A program made the translations under genes and the position numbers. Shown here piece by piece: positions 41,696-50,593 of a stretch of 64,000 nt of DNA. This stretch comes from Spirosoma oryzicola (GTDB taxonomy: Bacteria; Bacteroidota; Bacteroidia; Cytophagales; Spirosomataceae), in NCBI RefSeq assembly GCF_021233055.1, contig NZ_CP089538.1, positions 601,501 to 665,500 on the forward strand, given 5' to 3'. Below the pieces are notes generated by a model that was given only the letters and a program-made list of their open reading frames with translations, was not told where the DNA came from and did no database searches. Every line of letters starts with the position of its first letter. Within the stretch, counting starts at the first letter, position 1.

Positions 41696-42100
41696 ATGAA
41701 AACTATTGCTCAATCATTCGCTATGGCCCTGCTGCTAAGCACAGCTGCGTTCGCTGACGACATCGTTACGACATCAACCAAATCGGTTAGTCCGATGGTA
41801 ACAACGAATTCGTACAAAGTGGCTGTTTTCCCATCATCGACAAATGTGTCTAAGCTCCACGTTATCGTAGAGCGGCAGCCGGGCCAATCGATGACCATTT
41901 TCCTGAAAGATGCGCGTGGTAATGCACTCGGTCAGCAGCAGGTCGGTAAAAGTCAGGGCACGTTCCGGTTTCAGTTCGATCTGGCTGAATTGCAAGATGG
42001 TAACTACCGGGTCGAAGTAGTAAGTGGTAACGACGTTGCGCTGTATCCAGTCACGCTAAAAACGCAGCCTTCCGTGGCGCGCACGCTGATAGTAAACTAA
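41696..42100 (+). CDS. Small secreted protein, unknown
   Basis: 134 aa. A signal peptide (MKTIAQSFAMALLLSTAAFA) is followed by a beta-rich domain (SKLHVIVERQPGQSMTIFLKD, then GTFRFQFDLAELQDGNYRVEV), like an immunoglobulin-fold DUF of Bacteroidota exported proteins. The form is common in this phylum but I cannot assign a family. It would be periplasmic or extracellular. It ends at a clear terminator. Confidence 0.65.
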   Translation: MKTIAQSFAMALLLSTAAFADDIVTTSTKSVSPMVTTNSYKVAVFPSSTNVSKLHVIVERQPGQSMTIFLKDARGNALGQQQVGKSQGTFRFQFDLAELQDGNYRVEVVSGNDVALYPVTLKTQPSVARTLIVN

Positions 42101-42125
42101 TAGATAAAGGGTAAGATTGGGTCAG

Positions 42126-42156
42126 AAAGCCACGGTACTATTGCTGTGGCTTTTTT
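42126..42156 (+). terminator. Terminator of the secreted-protein gene
   Basis: AAAGCCAC/GTGGCTTT arms around GGTACTATTGCT, followed by T6 on the + strand. The stem is short but GC-rich at the base. Confidence 0.7.
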
Positions 42157-42171
42157 GTGCTTCAGCTACTA

Positions 42172-42741
42172 CTAACTGACAAAGGCTTTGACCTGCTGAT
42201 GAAAGTGCTTGAAACTAGTAGAACGCTGTTCGAGCCAGTCAACATCGAGATTAACCAAAAGCTCGTTGGCTAGTTCAAGCTGTTTATCGACTTTGAGCTT
42301 ACCGCCGTACACTCGTTGCTTGGCTTCGATTCGCATGATTTGTTCAAACGATTCATTCTTTGTTGAGGTAGGGTTGGCTTTGTGCCACTGCAAATAAAGA
42401 AGCCAGTGTTCAATACACTGAACTGGCATCATAAACACAACTTTAGGATGACCAGAGCAAAGCGAAGATAGCTTAGACTTCAACACATCAATTTTCTTGC
42501 TATCGGTCGAGTCGGTATCGCGTCCAATAAAAAGCAGATCTAAACCATAATTTGTAAACCCTTTCCGGGTTGCGTCAGGGATCGAATCCTCTACTTCACG
42601 AGCGTTGCTTGCTCTAATTGCCCAACTGAATGGCTGGCTTTCTTCAAAAAGACCAGGATGACACTGACCGAGATAATACTCGATAAAGTTTCTGTGGGCG
42701 CGATCTTCACACAGAATTCCGTAACGAATGGTTTTACTCAT
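42172..42741 (-). CDS. TOPRIM-like/DUF4276-type partner of AAA ATPase
   Basis: 189 aa. GILCEDRAHRNFIEYYL near the N-terminus and LLFIGRDTDSTDSKK in the middle fit the acidic Glu...Asp-x-Asp pattern of TOPRIM-fold proteins (DUF4276/RloB-like). HWLLYLQWHKANP and the helical C-terminus are further shared-looking stretches. The gene overlaps the ATPase gene by ATGA, so the two are translated together. In defence cassettes such TOPRIM proteins are nucleases activated by the ATPase. Nuclease activity here is inferred. Confidence 0.6.
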   Translation of the reverse strand: MSKTIRYGILCEDRAHRNFIEYYLGQCHPGLFEESQPFSWAIRASNAREVEDSIPDATRKGFTNYGLDLLFIGRDTDSTDSKKIDVLKSKLSSLCSGHPKVVFMMPVQCIEHWLLYLQWHKANPTSTKNESFEQIMRIEAKQRVYGGKLKVDKQLELANELLVNLDVDWLEQRSTSFKHFHQQVKAFVS

Positions 42742-43829
42742 CTTGGTACACCGCCCAAAAATCCAACTTTCCAGGCCTGACCTAAGCCATTCAGGTATTG
42801 AGGAGGATCAATGCCTAAACGAGTACTTTCTTCGGTTTCCGGCTCTATAATGTCTTTCTGCAAATTCTTGACGTGAGTGGCCCCTTCATCATCTTTATCG
42901 AAAATAAATACGGACTCAGGCATGTCTTTAAACATATCGACAACGGCTGGGCTGTGCGTTGTCATAATCACCTGCACGTCCTTCTCATCGGCTAAACCAA
43001 AGATAAAGTTAATTACTTCTTCGATCCGGCGCGGGTGAATGCCTTTTTCAGGTTCTTCGAGAAGCAAGAGTTTGGGCGGGTTAGGCTGGTTGATAATGCA
43101 GAGAAGAGCAATAAAATAAAGCGTTCCCTCCGAGAGTTCGTCAGCCCAGTAAATTGTCTTTTGCTTACCGTTTGTTAAACCAATGCGCTTAAAGGTTTTA
43201 TCACCAAACTGTTTTACCAGTTCGTCCGTAGAAGGAACATTCTGAAAGTTGATTTCTGTAAATTCGGGAACGCACTTAGCCAAATCCGCTTTTATCTGCG
43301 CAAAAGATTCTGGATACTCGTCTCTGATTCGGTCAAAGAAAGCAATCAAATTAGAAGCATCCGCAGCGACAGAATCGTCACCCAATCCAACTGGTGCTGG
43401 TTTATTAAGTTTATTGGGATCAGGTTTGTAAACTCTTAAAGAGTTAAGTCTACTACGTAAGAAGGACGCATTAGGATAGCCTGTTTCACTTCGATCATAC
43501 ACGACTCCTTTTCTGGTATTGACTTGTGATGATTCAACATCAAGCTGATTTGAGAAGGTAAGCTTTCGGAGAAATGTCAATTCTTCATCATTACGCTGAA
43601 ACGTCAGTTCAATAGATAACGTACTGGCCGAACGCATGAAGCGAAAATCGTAGGATTGTCGTTCAGCTGCGATATTGTCTTGTAAAACCCCGAACTCAAA
43701 ATACTCCAGCGCCTTCAGAAAATTCGTTTTGCCGGAGTTATTAGGGCCGATTAACAGATTGACTTTTTGGAGGTCGAGCGTGACGTCTTTCAGGCTCTTG
43801 AAGTTCTGGATCGAAACGCGCTTGAGCAT
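42738..43829 (-). CDS. AAA_21/RecF-like ATPase of a two-gene cassette
   Basis: 363 aa. Motifs: Walker A GPNNSGKT (residues 28-35), an ABC-like signature LSEGTLYFIALL (about 240), Walker B LLLLEEPEKGIHP with the catalytic Glu, and an H-loop TTHSPAVVD. It lacks long coiled-coil arms, so it is a compact SMC/RecF-type ATPase. Members of AAA_21 with a TOPRIM partner occur in anti-phage systems. The pair lies between host genes, and no mobile-element genes flank it. Confidence 0.8.
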   Translation of the reverse strand: MLKRVSIQNFKSLKDVTLDLQKVNLLIGPNNSGKTNFLKALEYFEFGVLQDNIAAERQSYDFRFMRSASTLSIELTFQRNDEELTFLRKLTFSNQLDVESSQVNTRKGVVYDRSETGYPNASFLRSRLNSLRVYKPDPNKLNKPAPVGLGDDSVAADASNLIAFFDRIRDEYPESFAQIKADLAKCVPEFTEINFQNVPSTDELVKQFGDKTFKRIGLTNGKQKTIYWADELSEGTLYFIALLCIINQPNPPKLLLLEEPEKGIHPRRIEEVINFIFGLADEKDVQVIMTTHSPAVVDMFKDMPESVFIFDKDDEGATHVKNLQKDIIEPETEESTRLGIDPPQYLNGLGQAWKVGFLGGVPR

Positions 43830-43879
43830 GGTCGTAAAGAGTTTGAGGCCGCTGAAGGACTGCCGTACAAGGTAACCAA

Positions 43880-45532
43880 TTATTTCCCCATCTGAACAGC
43901 CCGCATCAGAACCGTATTGTCGGGGTCAATGACTACCGAAGCCGGTTGAGCCGTTACCGGAACCGTAAAAGTCTGGTTCGTATTCGTCAGATTCAGGCGG
44001 GCAGTACGGCTAATCTCACGACCACGGGCGTCGCGGAGGCTGAACGTAAGCGGGAGCGTGAAAACAACACCCGTACGTTGTGCCTGACGGACGTCGATCA
44101 CCAATGCTTTCTTTGCTGCGTCGTAGCTGGTTCCCCAGACGAGTTCGGGATAGCCGGGTTCGTAGAGCCATTGTCGGAAAAACGTATCCAATTTCTTACC
44201 CGACACGCTTTCCATAACCGCCTGAAAATCGCTGGTGTGGGCGTTGGCATTGCGGAATTTCTGGTAATACGCCCGGATGCCTTTCCAGAAAACGTCGTCG
44301 CCGAGTTCGTGGCGAAGCATGTGCAATACCCAGCCGCCTTTCTGATACGAATTTGGGTTCAGCAGATCCATCAGATTCGTAGTGGTCGAGTCAACGATGG
44401 TGCCTTTGGGCTTGAGGGCCGTATACCGTAAAATTTGCCCTTTGTTCTGGTTGAGTACGGCGTTGAGCGTGTCTTTCCCGTAGGCGTGTTCGAGGTAGAG
44501 CGCGGAGAAATACGTCGCAAACCCTTCGCTTAGCCAAAGCTGCGACCAATCGGCTTCGGTAGCCGAATTACCAAACCACTGGTGGGCAATCTCGTGAGCC
44601 AGCAACGCTTCAACGTCCGAATCCTTATGACCAACAATCACTTTCTCGTTATAGAAAATGCAGCTGGCGTTTTCCATACCGCCGAAAATGGTGGTCGATT
44701 CGACGTTAGCCAGCTTCTCGTAGGAATACGGACCAACCTTGTCGATAAAGTATTGCAGGATTTCTTTGGCCGGACGGTAATCGACAAATCCTTTCTGACT
44801 GTCTTTGGGATACAGCCAGCTTTGCACCGGCACACCGCTTACCGAACCGACTTCATCAACCGCAAACCGAGCGGCTCCAATCACCATCACCTTTGTTGGG
44901 ATGGGGGTGTTTTCCTGCCAGCGGGTTACTTTTCTCCCGTTGGACAGATTATTTTCACCGACGAACTTGCCGTTCGCAATGACGCGGTACGAAGCCGGTG
45001 CGTTTACCGAAAAGGCGCAGGTCGCTTTGTCGGAGGGGTGATCGACTACGGGCAGGTAGTTTCGGGCATTGTTGGGCCAATTGTCGCCGAAAAAGGTGCG
45101 TTCGCCAAACTTATTCCGACTAATGATCAGGCCCCGTGCCGGAGTACCCTCGTAACGAATAAATACCTCCGTTGATTGGCCGGGTTGTGCAGCCGGAAGA
45201 TTGATAAACACCCGATCGTTGCGGTGCGTAAACGGAGCTGTTTTACCGTCGGACAGGCGTACTTCCCGTACCTGCATACCGGTTCCTGTCGAGTCGCTTT
45301 TTCCTCCGATCAGATCAAACCAGACGGTCTGCCGATCATCGGCGCGGGTAAAGCGAATAGTAGTTTCGCCCTTAATCTGGTTGGTAGAATCGCTAAGGGT
45401 TAATGAGAAGGCATAATGTTGAACGTCAACACCGGGTTGTGTGTAACGAGCCGTATTGCCCGGCAACTGAGCAAACGAAGCGGTCGCCAGAAGTAGGAAA
45501 AGAACGCAGAATTTTAATTGCAATTGAGTCAT
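43880..45532 (-). CDS. M1-family metallopeptidase
   Basis: 550 aa. A signal peptide (LLLATASFA) leads the mature enzyme. GGMENASC is the exopeptidase motif, and HEIAHQWFGN followed by the downstream Glu in WLSEGFATYF forms the zinc site (about residues 310-340). The family cleaves N-terminal residues from peptides; here it would act in the periplasm or outside the cell. The C-terminal part is beta-rich. Length is somewhat short for aminopeptidase N but normal for the secreted Bacteroidota type. Confidence 0.9.
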   Translation of the reverse strand: MTQLQLKFCVLFLLLATASFAQLPGNTARYTQPGVDVQHYAFSLTLSDSTNQIKGETTIRFTRADDRQTVWFDLIGGKSDSTGTGMQVREVRLSDGKTAPFTHRNDRVFINLPAAQPGQSTEVFIRYEGTPARGLIISRNKFGERTFFGDNWPNNARNYLPVVDHPSDKATCAFSVNAPASYRVIANGKFVGENNLSNGRKVTRWQENTPIPTKVMVIGAARFAVDEVGSVSGVPVQSWLYPKDSQKGFVDYRPAKEILQYFIDKVGPYSYEKLANVESTTIFGGMENASCIFYNEKVIVGHKDSDVEALLAHEIAHQWFGNSATEADWSQLWLSEGFATYFSALYLEHAYGKDTLNAVLNQNKGQILRYTALKPKGTIVDSTTTNLMDLLNPNSYQKGGWVLHMLRHELGDDVFWKGIRAYYQKFRNANAHTSDFQAVMESVSGKKLDTFFRQWLYEPGYPELVWGTSYDAAKKALVIDVRQAQRTGVVFTLPLTFSLRDARGREISRTARLNLTNTNQTFTVPVTAQPASVVIDPDNTVLMRAVQMGK

Positions 45533-45557
45533 TGATAATCCAGTAATTGAGGGAGTT

Positions 45558-45684
45558 AAACCGTGGCGGTGTGGTGTCGTCGGAGCCGTGGTGTCGGTTT
45601 CTCAAAACCGACACCACATCACGCCTTTCACGGATTCCGGGCAATAACGGTTCGAAAACCTGACATCACCTACCGCCACGGTTT
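45558..45684. repeat. Palindromic repeat element with 13-bp terminal inverted repeats
   Basis: AAACCGTGGCGGT (45558-45570) and ACCGCCACGGTTT (45672-45684) are perfect 13-bp ends. Inside, GTGGTGTCGGTTT (45588-45600) and its complement (45605-45617) form a second hairpin around CTCA. The core shares CCGTGGTGTCGG and the CCGACACC arm with the 41443-41514 palindrome. Confidence 0.7.
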
Positions 45685-45698
45685 GTTCTCGTCTCTAG

Positions 45699-46928
45699 TT
45701 AATCTTCGGCCAGAGTTCGCGAAATGTTCATGCGATACACTCCCAGGGCAGGCAACGCAGCGGCCAGCAAACCAATCAAAACGGCGACGCCTAACAAAAT
45801 CCATTCTTCGGGTAAGATGCCAAAAGCAGCCAGGTTATAATGATACTCTGACGACACACTGTTCGAAAACAGCCACAACCCGACGCGGCTTAATAGAATG
45901 CCTAATCCAAAACCAATCAGCGCCAGTACCAGTCCTTCGAGCAGCAACATGCCAAACAACTGCGCCCGTGTTGCGCCCATCGAAAGCATCAGGGCCATCT
46001 CGTAGCGACGCTCTTTTAACGAATTATACAGCGACACAAATACACTGATACCCGAAATGAGCATAATCACAACGGCTAATCCGCGCAGGGTTTCTACGCC
46101 AACACCAAGCAGCGAAAACAGCCGGTTGATCTCAATGTTAGGCAAAGCGGCCTGTAGCTTGGAGTTGGTGTTGATGCCGCGAGCGATCATCATACCAAGC
46201 GGGTTGCGGAACTGGATAAGCATGCTCGTGATTTCGCGGGGAGCCTCCTCGTGTTCTTCGTGCTCATGGGCTTCGCCCTCTTCGTGTTCGTGCTCTTCGC
46301 CGTGTTCATCGTGGTGCTCGTGAATGGCCCAAACGCTTGACAACGGGGTTAGAATGAGCTGATCGACAACCGTATTGCTGGGGTTCAGAATACCAACAAC
46401 TTTGTATTTGGTATCGGCGTGTACGTCGCCTTCGGCATCAAGTCCGTGCGATCCAGAGAATGTATCGCCCAGTTTCAAACCAGCTACCTCCGCCACGCGT
46501 GAACCAATCACCGTTTCCAGATCTTGCTGAAACAATCGCCCTTGACCCACGCTTGCGTCAAAATGATCGATGTATTTTTTGTTGGTACCGACGATCCGAA
46601 ACGAGCGGTAGTTATCGCCCATCGACAGCGGAATGGCCGTTTTGATCATCGGATTGCGCGTCAGCTTTTCGGCTTCTTCGAGCGGAATATTACCCGTCGG
46701 CGAATCAATCTGATAAATGCTGGACAGAATTAACTGCAAAGGGCTACCTTTTGCGCCCAGCACCATGTCTATACCTTTGATGTTCTTCCGGAACTGGTCG
46801 TCTAACTGCTTGTTAAGCAGCAGCAGCAGCGATATAATCGTGATGCCGAAGGTCATCAGCAGACCGCTCAGAAAGCTGCTTAGTGGTTTGTCTTTTAGGT
46901 TGCTCCAACTAATTCGGAATAAATTCAT
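45699..46928 (-). CDS. FtsX/MacB-type ABC transporter permease
   Basis: 409 aa. TM segments lie near residues 20-40, 275-300, 320-350 and 370-395, with a large periplasmic domain between the first and second. The family pattern SGISVFVSLYNSLKERRYEMALMLSMGA is split over the last TM group (KERRYEMALMLSMGAT). A His/Glu tract (HEHHDEHGEEHEHEEG) in the periplasmic domain is unusual and may bind metal. No ABC ATPase lies beside it. The substrate could be a lipoprotein or a toxin. Confidence 0.8.
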   Translation of the reverse strand: MNLFRISWSNLKDKPLSSFLSGLLMTFGITIISLLLLLNKQLDDQFRKNIKGIDMVLGAKGSPLQLILSSIYQIDSPTGNIPLEEAEKLTRNPMIKTAIPLSMGDNYRSFRIVGTNKKYIDHFDASVGQGRLFQQDLETVIGSRVAEVAGLKLGDTFSGSHGLDAEGDVHADTKYKVVGILNPSNTVVDQLILTPLSSVWAIHEHHDEHGEEHEHEEGEAHEHEEHEEAPREITSMLIQFRNPLGMMIARGINTNSKLQAALPNIEINRLFSLLGVGVETLRGLAVVIMLISGISVFVSLYNSLKERRYEMALMLSMGATRAQLFGMLLLEGLVLALIGFGLGILLSRVGLWLFSNSVSSEYHYNLAAFGILPEEWILLGVAVLIGLLAAALPALGVYRMNISRTLAED

Positions 46929-46988
46929 GGTTGCAGATGAACACAGATTGATCAGAAAAAGGCAAACGCAAATTACCGATTTGCAACG

Positions 46989-47429
46989 TTATTGCAAATC
47001 CAGTTTGAAGTGATGACTGACGATATTAAACCGTTTGTTCAGATACAGTCGATGCGCGTCGTACCGAGCGGGATTCTGACCCGAATCCAGTGAAACGCAT
47101 TGGCAACCAGTCTGCCGAGCCTGCTCAACGATAAAATCGACCAGAGCGCCGGCATAGCCTTTTCCACGGGCTTCTGGCAGCGTCGACAGATCATCGATGT
47201 ACAACGTTTTGCCGCTGTACAATAAATGCATGATGCGGTAACCCGTAACGGCAGGAGCGGGTCTTGACGGATCACCTTCGTCAACGAAAGCTAATACGAA
47301 CCGTTCATTTTCCTGTTGAAACCGAATTTGTTCAAAAGCCTGCTCTTCGGTCAGATGCGGGCGCAGGGCCAGCATGGCGGGCAAACAACGACGAATCTCG
47401 GCGTCGGTCTGGGCAATCGCTATAGTCAT
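46989..47429 (-). CDS. GNAT N-acetyltransferase
   Basis: 146 aa. The motif A region LPEARGKGYAGALVDFIVEQA (about 85-105) binds acetyl-CoA; the flanking strands LYIDDLSTL and CQCVSLDSG complete the fold. Substrate unknown. It overlaps hemC by 4 nt (ATGA), so it may be co-translated with it. Confidence 0.85.
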   Translation of the reverse strand: MTIAIAQTDAEIRRCLPAMLALRPHLTEEQAFEQIRFQQENERFVLAFVDEGDPSRPAPAVTGYRIMHLLYSGKTLYIDDLSTLPEARGKGYAGALVDFIVEQARQTGCQCVSLDSGQNPARYDAHRLYLNKRFNIVSHHFKLDLQ

Positions 47430-48352
47430 AGATGAGCGCGAATCTCGGTTAATAATACGTCACCACCACGTCCTAAAATTGTTTCGGCCAGCTCGTGGCC
47501 TAGCATTGTCGCTTGTTCAGGTGTACCCGTAAAGGTTTCGCGCAGGAGTTGGCTACCGTCCAGGCTAACTAGTCCGCCGGACAGGCTAATCGTCTGCTCC
47601 TTCGTCCACTGTGCCAGCGCAAAGGACGGAATACTACAGCCGCCTTCCAGCCGGGCCAGGAAAGCCCGCTCAGCGCGTAAACACGATTCGGTCAGGGAGT
47701 GATTCGTCAATTGACGAATGGCATTGGTTTTGTCAATAGCCAGTGTTTCGGCGGCTTCGATGGCAATGCTGCCTTGCCCAACGGCGGGCGTAAAATCAGC
47801 GATTGGTAGATGCTCGACAATCAGATCGTCGTATCCCATCCGATGCACACCCGCGTAGGCCAGCAACAGCGCATCACATTGCCCTTCATCGAGCTTACGC
47901 AGACGCGTTTGTAGGTTTCCCCGCATATCCACGGTCGTGACGTGTGGACAGAAATGCTTCAGCATAGCGACCCGACGTGTAGACGAAGTGCCAATCGTGA
48001 ACTCCCGACCATTGGTAAGCGACAGACTCTTGTCGCGACTAATCAATACGTCGTTCGTTAGTTCCCGTTCGGTGAAAGAGATAATCGACAATCCCGTTGG
48101 CAGACTTGACGGTAGATCTTTGGCGCTGTGAACGGCAATATCAATCGACCCGGCCCAAAGCTGCTCTTCCAGTTCCTGGGTAAAAACGCCTTTGCTGCCA
48201 ATCTTCGATAGCGAGCGGTCCAGCACTTTATCGCCTTTCGTATCGATGAGTACCAGTTCGGAGGTTAGTCCACCGGCTTGCAATAGTGCTTGTATATGTT
48301 CGGCCTGCCACAAGGCCAGGCGGCTCGTGCGGGTTCCAATTCGAATATGCAT
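47426..48352 (-). CDS. hemC: Hydroxymethylbilane synthase
   Basis: 308 aa from ATG 48352 (an upstream ATG would add ten residues). MHIRIGTRTSRLALWQA is the family start. GTSSTRRVAML and KDLPSSLP are substrate motifs, and LEGGCSIP carries the cysteine that binds the dipyrromethane cofactor (about 242). It links four porphobilinogen units for heme synthesis. A -7 box at 48380-48387 precedes it. Confidence 0.94.
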   Translation of the reverse strand: MHIRIGTRTSRLALWQAEHIQALLQAGGLTSELVLIDTKGDKVLDRSLSKIGSKGVFTQELEEQLWAGSIDIAVHSAKDLPSSLPTGLSIISFTERELTNDVLISRDKSLSLTNGREFTIGTSSTRRVAMLKHFCPHVTTVDMRGNLQTRLRKLDEGQCDALLLAYAGVHRMGYDDLIVEHLPIADFTPAVGQGSIAIEAAETLAIDKTNAIRQLTNHSLTESCLRAERAFLARLEGGCSIPSFALAQWTKEQTISLSGGLVSLDGSQLLRETFTGTPEQATMLGHELAETILGRGGDVLLTEIRAHL

Positions 48353-48675
48353 GTGAAGTTCTAAACTGCTTCTAAAGTGCAAAGGTACGGCTTAGACGCC
48401 ACCAAAACAGGCTCTTTTCGTGGTAAATACGCTGATCGGTTCTGTAGAAGAGAAACCACACCATACCACAACGGCTACGACCATAATTCCCCAATCGAGC
48501 GAATTGGTCGATATGGCATAAAAAGATAAAAATAACCCTCAGATACGTCAAAACGGCATTAATTGAGCCCAATGGAGCATAAATGGCTGACAGCTTGGCG
48601 TAAATAAAGACTCTTAAACCCTTAGGCACGAGGTTTGTCTATATAACAGTACTTGGACAGTAAACAGCAACTCCT
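48353..48675. other. Divergent hemC/hsp20 control region
   Basis: 323 bp between divergent genes. It holds a -7 box for hemC (48380-48387) and must contain the hsp20 promoter, which I could not place. An 85-aa - strand frame through it (48372-48629) is rejected because it runs into the hemC promoter. Confidence 0.5.
48380..48387 (-). promoter_or_regulatory. Probable -7 box of hemC
   Basis: TACCTTTG on the - strand matches TAnnTTTG, 27 nt before ATG 48352. A TTG-like -33 occurs only at short spacing (15 nt), so the match is partial. Confidence 0.4.
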
Positions 48676-49083
48676 ATGAAAGCGATAGAGAATGTATTTC
48701 AGGGAACGGGCGGTCAAGTTGATTTGCTCAACACCCTATACGGTGGTTCGAGCCAAACGACAATGAAAGTTGAACGGGAGGACGAGCGGCTTATTATTAA
48801 ATTATCAGCTCCGGGTGTCAGTGCCAATTCATTCAATGTATTGATCGAAGGAAGTAAACTTGTTTTATATACACTACTCGTTAGCACTTCATCACGTAAG
48901 GACGACGAAGGTAACAGCCAGCGGTTGGCAGTGCCAATGTTCTTACGCGTGCTCGACATTCCTTCTTTTGTGAATGCCGACCAGATTGAAGCTGTTCACG
49001 AACACGGTCAGGTTATGGTGATGCTACCTTTCAAGGATGAAGAACACCTACACCGGCGGATCGACATTAAGGATCTTTTTTAA
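48676..49083 (+). CDS. Hsp20/alpha-crystallin family protein
   Basis: 135 aa. The middle region (MKVEREDERLIIKLSAPGVSANSFNVLIEG and LRVLDIPSFVNADQIEAVHEHGQVMVMLP, in pattern) is the alpha-crystallin fold with the usual strand order. The C-terminal I-x-I tail is present only as RIDIKDLF. Such small heat-shock proteins hold unfolded proteins. It is followed by a good terminator. Confidence 0.8.
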   Translation: MKAIENVFQGTGGQVDLLNTLYGGSSQTTMKVEREDERLIIKLSAPGVSANSFNVLIEGSKLVLYTLLVSTSSRKDDEGNSQRLAVPMFLRVLDIPSFVNADQIEAVHEHGQVMVMLPFKDEEHLHRRIDIKDLF

Positions 49084-49142
49084 GTGAACTTGTCTCCCTA
49101 TCCGGGGCTCTAGCAGCCCTGTAGCCTATAGATTAGAATGCG

Positions 49143-49171
49143 GGTCGTTTCTACGGAAGCGACCTTTTTTT
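49143..49171 (+). terminator. Terminator of hsp20
   Basis: GGTCGTTTC and GAAGCGACC pair (one G:U) around TACG, followed by T7. Confidence 0.8.
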
Positions 49172-49342
49172 GTGCCGTTCAGTTTCAGCGTAGTAACTAA
49201 TTTTACGTAATTAATAGACTGAAAATCAGGGAAGCATGTTTTGGTAGAACTATTTCAAGAACTTGCAGAAAGGTCAGTAACTCAACATGCTGATTGCGTT
49301 CCGTTTACCAAAATAGATTAATTGTTCATTCCAGAAACTAGG

Positions 49343-49372
49343 TTGTAGAAGTGGCCTAAACGGTTAATTTTG
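49343..49372 (+). promoter_or_regulatory. Promoter of nrdB (Bacteroidota form)
   Basis: TTG at 49343-49345, exactly 19 nt, then TAATTTTG at 49365-49372, a perfect TTG-N19-TAnnTTTG match. Start of transcription would be near 49379, leaving about 70 nt before ATG 49451. Confidence 0.7.
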
Positions 49373-49450
49373 TTGGAGCGATTGAATACACCGAGTCTTT
49401 CATGCACCAGCTTGAACAACTGGTAAAAACACATAAACTGCAACCCCGTT

Positions 49451-50500
49451 ATGGTACAAAACGAAGTAATCGAACCGATTTTAGAGGAAGACAAAGGCCG
49501 ATTTGTGCTGTTCCCAATCAAGCACTGGGATATTTGGGAGTTCTACAAAACCCACGAAGCATCGTTCTGGACCGCCGAAGAAATCGACCTTGGGCAGGAC
49601 ATGAAAGACTGGAATAGTCTGAATGATAGCGAACGGCATTTTATCTCGCACGTACTGGCGTTCTTTGCCGCTTCTGACGGAATCGTTAACGAGAACCTCG
49701 CCGTCAATTTCCTGTCCGAAGTTCAGTACGCCGAAGCCAAGTGCTTCTACGGCTTTCAGGTGATGATGGAGAACATTCACTCCGAAACCTATTCGTTGCT
49801 GATCGATACGTATATCAAAGACGCAGCCGAGAAAGATCACCTGCTGAACGCCATCGATACGATTCCGTGCGTTCAGAAGAAGGCGGAATGGGCACTGCGC
49901 TGGATCGAGAACGGCAGCTTCGCCGAACGCCTGATTGCGTTTGCGGCTGTAGAAGGTATTTTCTTCTCGGGTTCGTTCTGTTCAATCTTCTGGCTTAAGA
50001 AGCGTGGACTCATGCCGGGCCTGACGTTCTCCAACGAGCTGATCTCCCGTGACGAAGGGCTGCACCGCGATTTTGCGTGTCTGCTGTATACCGATCACAT
50101 CAAGCACAAGCTGCCTGAATCGCAGATCTACGATATCATTCGGAACGCGGTAGAAATTGAGCAGGAGTTCGTTTCCGACGCGCTGCCGGTGTCGCTGATC
50201 GGTATGAACGCTGATCTGATGAAACAGTACATTGCTTTCGTTGCCGATCACCTGCTGACTACCTTAGGATTGCGTAAGCTTTACAACGTATCGAACCCAT
50301 TCGATTTCATGGATATGATTTCGCTACAGGGCAAGACCAACTTCTTCGAGAAGCGGGTTGGTGAATACCAGCGTGGCGAGGTTATGGCGAAGTTTAAAGC
50401 GGCCAAAGCGGCATCGACGCAGCCGCAGGATGCCGCCAATCCAACGCCTGCTCCCGTTGTCGAGGAGTCGAACAGCATCACCTTCGACGCTGATTTCTAG
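49451..50500 (+). CDS. nrdB: Class Ia ribonucleotide reductase small subunit (R2)
   Basis: 349 aa. The segment [20 protein letters not shown] carries the radical Tyr and iron ligands as in eukaryotic R2, not the E. coli form. Other ligands are in [13 protein letters not shown] and DEGLHRDFA. The C-terminal SITFDADF is the tail that docks on the large subunit. With NrdA it makes deoxyribonucleotides. nrdA is not adjacent; recX converges downstream. Confidence 0.93.
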   Translation: MVQNEVIEPILEEDKGRFVLFPIKHWDIWEFYKTHEASFWTAEEIDLGQDMKDWNSLNDSERHFISHVLAFFAASDGIVNENLAVNFLSEVQYAEAKCFYGFQVMMENIHSETYSLLIDTYIKDAAEKDHLLNAIDTIPCVQKKAEWALRWIENGSFAERLIAFAAVEGIFFSGSFCSIFWLKKRGLMPGLTFSNELISRDEGLHRDFACLLYTDHIKHKLPESQIYDIIRNAVEIEQEFVSDALPVSLIGMNADLMKQYIAFVADHLLTTLGLRKLYNVSNPFDFMDMISLQGKTNFFEKRVGEYQRGEVMAKFKAAKAASTQPQDAANPTPAPVVEESNSITFDADF

Positions 50501-50513
50501 AAATTAATTTGTG

Positions 50514-50572
50514 CGTTTAGAAAAGCAAAACCACGACAACCTGAGGTTGTCGTGGTTTTGCTTTTCTAAACG
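50514..50572. terminator. 28-bp bidirectional terminator between nrdB and recX
   Basis: A perfect 28-bp inverted repeat with a TGA loop; arms begin CGTTTAGAAAAGCAAAACC. The stem has an A-run on one side and a T-run on the other, fitting convergent termination. Confidence 0.9.
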
Positions 50573-50593
50573 TTCTTGAATTAGATCCTGTTT

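Larger units (their letters stand above)
49084..49450. other. Intergenic region with hsp20 terminator and nrdB promoter
   Basis: 367 bp holding the terminator at 49143-49171 and the promoter at 49343-49372. No NrdR-box pair was found by eye. Nothing else is supported. Confidence 0.6.

Noticed and set aside
42172..43829. Direct assignment as a PARIS system
   Set aside because: The partner is only 189 aa and does not show the DUF4435 pattern; only a general AAA-TOPRIM cassette is supported.
48372..48629. 85-aa leftward frame upstream of hemC
   Set aside because: It covers the hemC -7 box and shows no coding-like composition.
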